Source: Cladorhizidae sp. MBARI D1340-BT2
Lineage: Eukaryota; Porifera; Demospongiae; Poecilosclerida; Cladorhizidae
DNA length: 64,000 bases
Assembly (NCBI GenBank): GCA_028752905.1
Contig: JAQNBH010000003.1
Coordinates: 35,678,697 to 35,742,696, forward strand
Direction of reading: 5' to 3'
This document shows, in pieces, positions 49,466-61,400 of the stretch (positions are counted from its first letter, which is position 1; every line of letters begins with the position of its first letter). A program made the translations under genes and the position numbers. A model generated the notes under the pieces. It was not told the DNA's origin and searched no databases. It saw only the letters and a list, made by a program, of their open reading frames with translations.

Positions 49466-52400
49466 GATGAAGTCTACAGCATCTAGTCATTATTCCTGAT
49501 GAAGGCTAGAGCACATAGACATTATTCCTGATGAAGGCTGGTGCATCTAGTCAATATTCCTGATGAAGTCTGGAGCATCTAGTCATTATTCCTGATGAAG
49601 GCTAGAGCATTTAGTCATTATTCCTGATGAAGACTAGAACATCTAGTCATTATTCCTTCATGAAGGCTAGAGCATCTAGTCATTATTCCTGATGAAGGTC
49701 AGAGCATCTAGTCATTATTCCTGATGAAGGCTAGAACATCTAGTCATTATTCATGATAGAGGCTAGAGCATCTAGTCATTATTCCTGATGAAGGCTAGAG
49801 CATCTAGTCATTATCCAGATTAAGGCTAGAGCATCTATTCATTATTCCTCACGAAGGCTAGTCATTTTTCCTAATGAAAGCTGGAGTATCTAGTGATTAT
49901 TCCTGATGAAGGCTAGAGCATCTAGTCATTATTCCTGATGAAAACTAGAGGCAACTAATCATTATTCCTAATGAAGGCTACTAGTCATTATTGCTTAAGC
50001 ATCTAGTCATTATTCCTGATGAAGACTAATCATTATTCCTGATGAAAGATACTAGTCATTCTTCCTGATGAAGGCTAGAGAATCTAGTCATTATTCCTGA
50101 TGACCAGAGAATCTAGTCATTATTCCTGATGGTCATTATTCCTGATGAAGGCTAGAGCATCTAGTCATTATTCCTGATGAAGGCTAGAGCATTTAGTCAT
50201 TATTCCTGATGAAGGCTAGAACATCTAGTCATTATTCCTTCATGAAGGCTGGAGTATCTAGTCATTATTCCTGATGAAGGCTAGAGCATCTAGTCATTAT
50301 TCCTGATGAAAGCTAGAGGCATCTAATCATTATTCCTGATGAAGGCTACTAGTCATTATTGCTAGAGCATCTAGTCATTATTCCTGATGAAGGCTAGAGC
50401 ACCTAATCATTATTCCTGATGAAGGCTACTAGTCATTATTCCTGATGAAGGCTAGATCATCTAGTCATTATTCCTGATGAAGGCTAGAGCATCTAGTCAT
50501 TATTCCTGATGAAGGCTGGAGCATCTAGTCATTATTCCTGGTGAAGACTAGAGCATCTAGTCATTATTCCTGGTGAAGGCTAGAGCATCTAGTCATTATT
50601 CCTGATTAAGAATAGTCATTATTCCTGATGAAGATTAGAGCACTAGTAATGATTCCTGTTCCTGATGAAGGTTACAGCATCTAGTCATTATTCCTGATGA
50701 AGACCTAGACATTATTCCTGATGAAGGCTGGTGCATCTAGTCAATATTCCTGATGAAGGCTGGAGCATCTAGTCATTATTCCTGATGAAGGCTAGAGCAT
50801 CTAGTCATTATTCCTGATGACTAGAGCATCTAGTCATTATTCCTGATGAAGGCTAGAGCATCTAGTCATTATTCCTGATAGTCATTATTCCTGATGAAGG
50901 CTGGAGCATCTAGTATTATTCCTGGTGAAGGCTAGAGCATTTAGTCATTATTCCTGATGAAGGATAGAGCATCTAGTCATTATTCCTGATGACTAGAGCA
51001 TCTAGTTTATTCCTGATAGTCATTATTCCTGATGAAGGCTGGAGCATCTAGTATTATTCCTGATGAAGGCTAGAGCATCTAGTCAATATTCCTGATGAAG
51101 GCTGGAGCATCTAGTCATTATTCCTGATGAAGGCTAGAGCATTTAGTCATTATTCCTGATGAAGACTAGAACATCTAGTCATTATTCCTTCATGAAGGCT
51201 AGAGCATCTAGTCATTATTCCTGATGAAGGTCAGAGCATCTAGTCATTATTCCTGATGAAGGCTAGAGCATCTAGTCATTATTCATGATGAAGGCTAGAG
51301 CATCTAGTCATTATTCCTGATGAAGGCTAGTCATTATTCCTGATGAAGGCTAGACATCTAGTCATTATCCAGATTAAGGCTAGAGCATCTATTCATTATT
51401 CCTGACGAAGGCTAGTCATTTTTCCTGATGAAAGCTGGAGTATCTAGTGATTATTCCTGATGAAGGCTAGAGCATCTAGTCATTATTCCTGATGAAAGCT
51501 AGAGGCAACTAATCATTATTCCTGATGTAGGCTACTAGTCATTATTGCTTAAGCATCTAGTCATTATTCCTGATGAAGGCTAATCATTATTCCTGATGAA
51601 GGATACTAGTCATTATTCCTGATGAAGGCTAGAGCATCTAGTCATTATTCCTGATGACCAGAGAATCTAGTCACTATTCCTGATGGGCATTATTCCTGAT
51701 GAAGGCTGGAGCATCTAGTCATTATTCCTGATGAAGGCTAGAGCATTTAGTCATTATTCCTGATGAAGGTTAGAACATCTAGTCATTATTCCTTCATGAA
51801 GGCTGGAGTATCTAGTCATTATTCCTGATGAAGGCTAGAGCATCTTGTCATTATTCCTGATGAAAGCTAGAGGCATCTAATCATTATTCCTGATGAAGGC
51901 TACTAGTCATTATTGCTAGAGCATCTAGTCATTATTCCTGATGAAGGCTATAGCATCTAGTCATTATTCCGGGTGAAGACTAGAGCATCTAGTCATTATT
52001 CCTGGTGAAGGCTAGAGCATCTAGTCATTATTCCTGATTAAGAATAGTCATTATTCCTGATGAAGACTAGAGAACTAGTAATGATTCCTGTTCCTGATAA
52101 AGGCTACAGCATCTAGTCATTATTCCTGATGAAGACCTAGACACTATTCCTGATGAAGGCTGGTGCATCTAGTCAATATTCCTGATGAAGGCTAGAGCAT
52201 CTAGTCATTATTCCTGATGACTAGAGCATCTAGTCATTATTCCTGATGAAGGCTAGAGCATCTAGTCATTATTCCTGATGATAAGAGCATCTAGTCATTA
52301 TTCCTGATAGTCATTATTCCTGATGAAGGCTGGAGCATCTAGTATTATTCCTGATGAAGGCTAGAGCATTTAGTCATTATTCCTGATGAAGGCTAGAGCA

Positions 52401-55400
52401 TCTAGTCATTATTCCTGATGACTAGAGCATCTAGTCATTATTCCTGATAGTCATTATTCCTGATGAAGGCTGGAGCATCTAGTATTATTCCTGATGAAGG
52501 CTAGAGCATCTAGTCATTATTCCTTGATGAATGCTAGAGCATCTAGTCATTATTCCTGATGAAGGTCAGAGCATCTAGTCATTATTCCTGATGAAGGCTA
52601 GAGCATCTAGTCATTATTCCTGATGAAGGCTAGAGCATCTAGTCATTATTCCTGATGAAGGCTAGAGCATCTAGTCATTATTCATGATGAAGGCTGGAGT
52701 ATCTAGTCATTATTCCTAATGAAGGCTACTAGTCATTATTCCTGATGAAGGCTAGAGCATCTAGTCATTATTCCTGATGAAAGCTAGAACATCTAATCTT
52801 TATTCCTGATGAAGGCTACTAGTCATTATTCCTGATGAAGGCTAGAGCGTCTAGTCATTATTCCTGATGAAGGCTAGAGCATCTAATCATTATTCCTGAT
52901 GAAGGCTACTAGTCATTATTCCTGATGAAGGCTAGAGCGTCTAGTCATTATTCCTGATGAAGGCTAGAGCATCTAGTCATTATTCCTGATGAAGGCTAGA
53001 GCATCTAGTCATTATTCCTTCATTAAGGCTAGAGCATCTAGTCATTATTCCTGATGAAGGTCAGAGCATCAAGTCATTATTCCTGATGAAGGCTAGAGCA
53101 TCTAGTCATTATTCCTGATGAAGGCTAGATCATCTAGTCATTATTCCTGATGAAGGCTAGAGCATCTAGTCATTATTCCTGATGAAGGCTATAGCATCTA
53201 GTCATTATTCCTGGTGAAGACTAGAGCATCTAGTCATTATTCCTGGTGAAGGCTAGAGCATCTAGTCATTATTCCTGATTAAGAATAGTCATTATTCCTG
53301 ATGAAGACTAGAGCACTAGTAATGATTCCTGTTCCTGATGAAGGCTACAGCATCTAGTCATTATTCCTGATGAAGACCTAGACATTATTCCTGATGAAGG
53401 CTGGTGCATCTAGTCAATATTCCTGATGAAGGCTGGAGCATCTAGTCATTATTCCTGATGAAGGCTAGAGCATCTAGTCATTATTCCTGATGACTAGAGC
53501 ATCTAGTCATTATTCCTGATAGTCATTATTCCTGATGAAGGCTGGAGCATCTAGTATTATTCCTGATGAAGGCTAGAGCATTTAGTCATTATTCCTGATG
53601 AAGGCTAGAGCATCTAGTCATTATTCCTAATGACTAGAGCATCTAGTCATTATTCCTGATAGTCATTATTCCTGATGAAGGCTGGAGCATCTAGTATTAT
53701 TCCTGATGAAGGCTAGAGCATCTAGTCATTATTCCTTGATGAATGCTAGAGCATCTAGTCATTATTCCTGATGAAGGTCAGAGCATCTAGTCATTATTCC
53801 TGATGAAGGCTAGAGCATCTAGTCATTATTCCTGATGAAGGCTAGAGCATCTAGTATTATTCCTGATGAAGGATAGAGCATCTAGTCATTATTCATGATG
53901 AAGGCTGGAGTATCTAGTCATTATTCCTAATGAAGGCTACTAGTCATTATTCCTGATGAAGGCTAGAGCATCTAGTCATTATTCCTGATGAAAGCTAGAA
54001 CATCTAATCTTTATTCCTGATGAAGGCTACTAGTCATTATTCCTGATGAAGGCTAGAGCGTCTAGTCATTATTCCTGATGAAGGCTAGAGCATCTAATCA
54101 TTATTCCTGATGAAGGCTACTAGTCATTATTCCTGATGAAGGCTAGAGCGTCTAGTCATTATTCCTGATGAAGGCTAGAGCATCTAGTCATTATTCCTGA
54201 TGAAGGCTAGAGCATCTAGTCATTATTCCTTCATTAAGGCTAGAGCATCTAGTCATTATTCCTGATGAAGGTCAGAGCATCAAGTCATTATTCCTGATGA
54301 AGGCTAGAGCATCTAGTCATTATTCCTGATGAAGGCTAGAGCATCTAGTCATTATTCCTGATGAAGGCTAGAGCATCTAATCAATATTCCTGATGAAGAA
54401 TAGTCATTATTCCTGATGAAGGTTAGAGCATCTAGTAATGATTCCTTTTCCTGATGAAGTCTACAGCATCTAGTCATTATTCCTGATGAAGGCTAGAGCA
54501 CATAGACATTATTCCTGATGAAGGCTGGTGCATCTAGTCAATATTCCTGATGAAGGCTGGAGCATCTAGTCATTATTCCTGATGAAGGCTAGAGCATTTA
54601 GTCATTATTCCTGATGAAGACTAGAACATCTAGTCATTATTCCTTCATGAAGGCTAGAGCATCTAGTCATTATTCCTGATGAAGGTCAGAGCATCTAGTC
54701 ATTATTCCTGATGAAGGCTAGAGCATCTAGTCATTATTCATGATGAAGGCTAGAGCATCTAGTCATTATTCCTGATGAAGGCCAGTCATTATTCCTGATG
54801 AAGGCTAGAGCATCTAGTCATTATCCAGATTAAGGCTAGAGCATCTATTCATTATTCCTGATGAAGGCTAGTCATTTTTCCTGATGAAAGCTGGAGTATC
54901 TAGTGATTATTCCTGATGAAGGCTAGAGCATCTAGTCATTATTCCTGATGAAAGCTAGAGGCAACTAATCATTATTCCTGATGAAGGCTACTAGTCATTA
55001 TTGCTTAAGCATCTAGTCATTATTCCTGATGAAGGCTAATCATTATTCCTGATGAAGGATACAAGTCATTATTCCTGATGAAGGCTAGAGCATCTAGTCA
55101 TTATTCCTGATGACCAGAGAATCTAGTCATTATTCCTGATGGGCATTATTCCTGATGAAGGCTGGAGCATCTAGTCATTATTCCTGATGAAGGCTAGAGC
55201 ATTTAGTCATTATTCCTGATGAAGGCTAGAACATCTAGTCATTATTCCTTCATGAAGGCTGGAGTATCTAGTCATTATTCCTGATGAAGGCTAGAGCATC
55301 TAGTCATTATTCCTGATGAAAGCTAGAGGCATCTAATCATTATTCCTGATGAAGGCTACTAGTCATTATTGCTATATAGAGCATCTAGTCATTATTCCTG

Positions 55401-58400
55401 ATGAAGGCTAGAGCACCTAATCATTATTCCTGATGAAGGCTACTAGTCATTATTCCTGATGAAGGCTAGATCATCTAGTCATTATTCCTGATGAAGGCTA
55501 GAGCATCTAGTCATTATTCCTGATGAAGGCTATAGCATCTAGTCATTATTCCTGGTGAAGACTAGAGCATCTAGTCATTATTCCTGGTGAAGGCTAGAGC
55601 ATCTAGTCATTATTCCTGATTAAGAATAGTCATTATTCCTGATGAAGACTAGAGCACTAGTAATGATTCCTGTTCCTGATGAAGGCTACAGCATCTAGTC
55701 ATTATTCCTGATGAAGACCTAGACATTATTCCTGATGAAGGCTGGTGCATCTAGTCAATATTCCTGATGAAGGCTGGAGCATCTAGTCATTATTCCTGAT
55801 GAAGGCTAGAGCATCTAGTCATTATTCCTGATGACTAGAGCATCTAGTCATTATTCCTGATGAAGGCTAGAGCATCTAGTCATTACTCCTGATAGTCATT
55901 ATTCCTGATGAAGGCTGGAGCATCTAGTATTATTCCTGATGAAGGCTAGAGCATTTAGTCATTATTCCTGATGAAGGCTAGAGCATCTAGTCATTATTCC
56001 TGATAGTCATTATTCCTGATGAAGGCTGGAGCATCTAGTATTATTCCTGATGAAGGCTAGAGCATCTAGTCATTATTCCTTGATGAATGCTAGAGCATCT
56101 AGTCATTATTCCTGATGAAGGTCAGAGCATCTAGTCATTATTCCTGATGAAGGCTAGAGCATCTAGTCATTATTCCTGATGAAGGCTAGAGCATCTAGTC
56201 ATTATTCCTGATGAAGGCTAGAGCATCTAGTCATTATTCATGATGAAGGCTGGAATATCTAGTCATTATTCCTAATGAAGGCTACTAGTCATTATTCCTG
56301 ATGAAGGCTAGAGCATCTAGTCATTATTCCTGATGAAAGCTAGAACATCTAATCTTTATTCCTGATGAAGGCTACTAGTCATTATTCCTGATGAAGGCTA
56401 GAGCGTCTAGTCATTATTCCTGATGAAGGCTAGAGCATCTAATCATTATTCCTGATGAAGGCTACTAGTCATTATTCCTGATGAAGGCTAGAGCGTCTAG
56501 TCATTATTCCTGATGAAGGCTAGAGTATCTAGTCATTATTCCTGATGAAGGCTAGAGCATCTAGTCATTATTCCTGATGAAGGTCAGAGCATCAAGTCAT
56601 TATTCCTGATGAAGGCTAGAGCATCTAGTCATTATTCCTGATGAAGGCTAGAGCATCTAGTCATTATTCCTGATGAAGGCTAGAGCATCTAGTCATTATT
56701 CATGATGAAGGCTGGAGTATCTAGTCATTATTCCTAATGAAGGCTACTAGTCATTATTCCTGATGAAGGCTAGAGCATCTAGTCATTATTCCTGATGAAA
56801 GCTAGAACATCTAATCTTTATTCCTGATGAAGGCTACTAGTCATTATTCTGATGAAGGCTAGAGCGTCTAGTCATTATTCCTGATGAAGGCTAGAGCATC
56901 TAATCATTATTCCTGATGAAGGCTACTAGTCATTATTCCTGATGAAGGCTAGAGCGTCTAGTCATTATTCCTGATGAAGGCTAGAGCATCTAGTCATTAT
57001 TCCTGATGAAGGCTAGAGCATCTAGTCATTATTCCTTCATTAAGGCTAGAGCATCTAGTCATTATTCCTGATTAAGGTCAGAGCATCAAGTCATTATTCC
57101 TGATGAAGGCTAGAGCATCTAGTCATTATTCCTGATGAAGGCTAGATCATCTAGTCATTATTCCTGATGAAGGCTAGAGCATCTAGTCATTATTCCTGAT
57201 GAAGGCTATAGTATCTAGTCATTATTCCTGGTGAAGACTAGAGCATCTATATAGTCATTATTCCTGGTGAAGGCTAGAGCATCTAGTCATTATTCCTGAT
57301 TAAGAATAGTCATTATTCCTGATGAAGACTAGAGCACTAGTAATGATTCCTGTTCCTGATGAAGGCTACAGCATCTAGTCATTATTCCTGATGAAGACCT
57401 AGACATTATTCCTGATGAAGGCTGGTGCATCTAGTCAATATTCCTGATGAAGGCTGGAGCATCTAGTCATTATTCCTGATGAAGGCTAGAGCATCTAGTC
57501 ATTATTCCTGATGACTAGAGCATCTAGTCATTATTCCTGATAGTCATTATTCCTGATGAAGGCTGGAGCATCTAGTATTATTCCTGATGAAGGCTAGAGC
57601 ATTTAGTCATTATTCCTGATGAAGGCTAGAGCATCTAGTCATTATTCCTAATGACTAGAGCATCTAGTCATTATTCCTGATAGTCATTATTCCTGATGAA
57701 GGCTGGAGCATCTAGTATTATTCCTGATGAAGGCTAGAGCATCTAGTCATTATTCCTTGATGAATGCTAGAGCATCTAGTCATTATTCCTGATGAAGGTC
57801 AGAGCATCTAGTCATTATTCCTGATGAAGGCTAGAGCATCTAGTCATTATTCCTGATGAAGGCTAGAGCATCTAGTCATTATTCCTGATGAAGGATAGAG
57901 CATCTAGTCATTATTCATGACTGGAGTATCTAGTCATTATTCCTAATGAAGGCTACTAGTCATTATTCCTGATGAAGGCTAGAGCATCTAGTCATTATTC
58001 CTGATGAAAGCTAGAACATCTAATCTTTATTCCTGATGAAGGCTACTAGTCATTATTCCTGATGAAGGCTAGAGCGTCTAGTCATTATTCCTGATGAAGG
58101 CTAGAGCATCTAATCATTATTCCTGATGAAGGCTACTAGTCATTATTCCTGATGAAGGCTAGAGCGTCTAGTCATTATTCCTGATGAAGGCTAGAGCATC
58201 TAGTCATTATTCCTGATGAAGGCTAGAGCATCTAGTCATTATTCCTTCATTAAGGCTAGAGCATCTAGTCATTATTCCTGATGAAGGTCAGAGCATCAAG
58301 TCATTATTCCTGATGAAGGCTAGAGCATCTAGTCATTATTCCTGATGAAGGCTAGAGCATCTAGTCATTATTCCTGATGAAGGCTAGAGCATCTAATCAA

Positions 58401-61400
58401 TATTCCTGATGAAGAATAGTCATTATTCCTGATGAAGGTTAGAGCATCTAGTAATGATTCCTGTTCCTGATGAAGTCTACAGCATCTAGTCATTATTCCT
58501 GATGAAGGCTAGAGCACATAGACATTATTCCTGATGAAGGCTGGTGCATCTAGTCAATATTCCTGATGAAGGCTGGAGCATCTAGTCATTATTCCTGATG
58601 AAGGCTAGAGCATTTAGTCATTATTCCTGATGAAGACTAGAACATCTAGTCATTATTCCTTCATGAAGGCTAGAGCATCTAGTCATTATTCCTGATGAAG
58701 GTCAGAGCATCTAGTCATTATTCCTGATGAAGGCTAGAGCATCTAGTCATTATTCATGATGAAGGCTAGAGCATCTAGTCATTATTCCTGATGAAGGCCA
58801 GTCATTATTCCTGATGAAGGCTAGAGCATCTAGTCATTATCCAGATTAAGGCTAGAGCATCTATTCATTATTCCTGATGAAGGCTAGTCATTTTTCCTGA
58901 TGAAAGCTGGAGTATCTAGTGATTATTCCTGATGAAGGCTAGAGCATCTAGTCATTATTCCTGATGAAAGCTAGAGGCAACTAATCATTATTCCTGATGA
59001 AGGCTACTAGTCATTATTACTTAAGCATCTAGTCATTATTCCTGATGAAGGCTAATCATTATTCCTGATGAAGGATACTAGTCATTATTCCTGATGAAGG
59101 CTAGAGCATCTAGTCATTATTCCTGATGACCAGAGAATCTAGTCATTATTCCTGATGGGCATTATTCCTGATGAAGGCTGGAGCATCTAGTCATTATTCC
59201 TGATGAAGGCTAGAGCATTTAGTCATTATTCCTGATGAAGGCTAGAACATCTAGTCATTATTCCTTCATGAAGGCTGGAGTATCTAGTCATTATTCCTGA
59301 TGAAGGCTAGAGCATCTAGTCATTATTCCTGATGAAAGCTAGAGGCATCTAATCATTATTCCTGATGAAGGCTACTAGTCATTATTGCTATATAGAGCAT
59401 CTAGTCATTATTCCTGATGAAGGCTAGAGCACCTAATCATTATTCCTGATGAAGGCTACTAGTCATTATTCCTGATGAAGGCTAGATCATCTAGTCATTA
59501 TTCCTGATGAAGGCTAGAGCATCTAGTCATTATTCCTGATGAAGGCTATAGCATCTAGTCATTATTCCTGGTGAAGACTAGAGCATCTAGTCATTATTCC
59601 TGGTGAAGGCTAGAGCATCTAGTCATTATTCCTGATTAAGAATAGTCATTATTCCTGATGAAGACTAGAGCACTAGTAATGATTCCTGTTCCTGATGAAG
59701 GCTACAGCATCTAGTCATTATTCCTGATGAAGACCTAGACATTATTCCTGATGAAGGCTGGTGCATCTAGTCAATATTCCTGATGAAGGCTGGAGCATCT
59801 AGTCATTATTCCTGATGAAGGCTAGAGCATCTAGTCATTATTCCTGATGACTAGAGCATCTAGTCATTGTTCCTGATGAAGGCTAGAGCATCTAGTCATT
59901 ACTCCTGATAGTCATTATTCCTGATGAAGGCTGGAGCATCTAGTATTATTCCTGATGAAGGCTAGAGCATTTAGTCATTATTCCTGATGAAGGCTAGAGC
60001 ATCTAGTCATTATTCCTGATGACTAGAGCATCTAGTCATTATTCCTGATAGTCATTATTCCTGATGAAGGCTGGAGCATCTAGTATTATTCCTGATGAAG
60101 GCTAGAGCATCTAGTCATTATTCCTTGATGAATGCTAGAGCATCTAGTCATTATTCCTGATGAAGGTCAGAGCATCTAGTCATTATTCCTGATGAAGGCT
60201 AGAGCATCTAGTCATTATTCCTGATGAAGGCTAGAGCATCTAGTCATTATTCCTGATGAAGGCTAGAGCATCTAGTCATTATTCATGATGAAGGCTGGAG
60301 TATCTAGTCATTATTCCTAATGAAGGCTACTAGTCATTATTCCTGATGAAGGCTAGAGCATCTAGTCATTATTCCTGATGAAAGCTAGAACATCTAATCT
60401 TTATTCCTGATGAAGGCTACTAGTCATTATTCCTGATGAAGGCTAGAGCGTCTAGTCATTATTCCTGATGAAGGCTAGAGCATCTAATCATTATTCCTGA
60501 TGAAGGCTACTAGTCATTATTCCTGATGAAGGCTAGAGCGTCTAGTCATTATTCCTGATGAAGGCTAGAGCATCTAGTCATTATTCCTGATGAAGGCTAG
60601 AGCATCTAGTCATTATTCCTTCATTAAGGCTAGAGCATCTAGTCATTATTCCTGATGAAGGTCAGAGCATCAAGTCATTATTCCTGATGAAGGCTAGAGC
60701 ATCTAGTCATTATTCCTGATGAAGGCTAGATCATCTAGTCATTATTCCTGATGAAGGCTAGAGCATCTAGTCATTATTCCTGATGAAGGCTATAGCATCT
60801 AGTCATTATTCCTGGTGAAGACTAGAGCATCTAGTCATTATTCCTGTTGAAGGCTAGAGCATCTAGTCATTATTCCTGATTAAGAATAGTCATTATTCCT
60901 GATGAAGACTAGAGCACTAGTAATGATTCCTGTTCCTGATGAAGGCTACAGCATCTAGTCATTATTCCTGATGAAGACCTAGACATTATTCCTGATGAAG
61001 GCTGGTGCATCTAGTCAATATTCCTGATGAAGGCTGGAGCATCTAGTCATTATTCCTGATGAAGGCTAGAGCATCTAGTCATTATTCCTGATGACTAGAG
61101 CATCTAGTCAATATTCCTGATAGTCATTATTCCTGATGAAGGCTGGAGCATCTAGTATTATTCCTGATGAAGGCTAGAGCATTTAGTCATTATTCCTGAT
61201 GAAGGCTAGAGCATCTAGTCATTATTCCTAATGACTAGAGAATCTAGTCATTATTCCTGATAGTCATTATTCCTGATGAAGGCTGGAGCATCTAGTATTA
61301 TTCCTGATGAAGGCTAGAGCATCTAGTCATTATTCCTTGATGAATGCTAGAGCATCTAGTCATTATTCCTGATGAAGGTCAGAGCATCTAGTCATTATTC

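Larger units (their letters stand above)
30115..58202 (+). repeat. Giant tandem duplication, copy B (about 28.1 kb, internally expanded)
   Basis: It follows copy A directly. It carries a 44-bp loss near 30,710 and a 77-bp gain near 33,340. It also has a 2,310-bp tandem duplication (37,261-41,880), a 3.33-kb tandem duplication (42,558-49,465), a 248-bp loss near 45,870, a 32-bp gain near 51,250 and a loss of about 130 bp near 56,580. Together these raise the offset from copy A from 22,560 to 28,087. The end is set where copy A's sequence stops; the array itself continues. Confidence 0.85.

Noticed and set aside
7560..58202. Giant duplication as a pure assembly artefact
   Set aside because: Copies A and B differ by many block indels and some substitutions, which a simple duplicated contig would not show. 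A partial artefact in the near-identical 2,310-bp pair cannot be excluded without reads.
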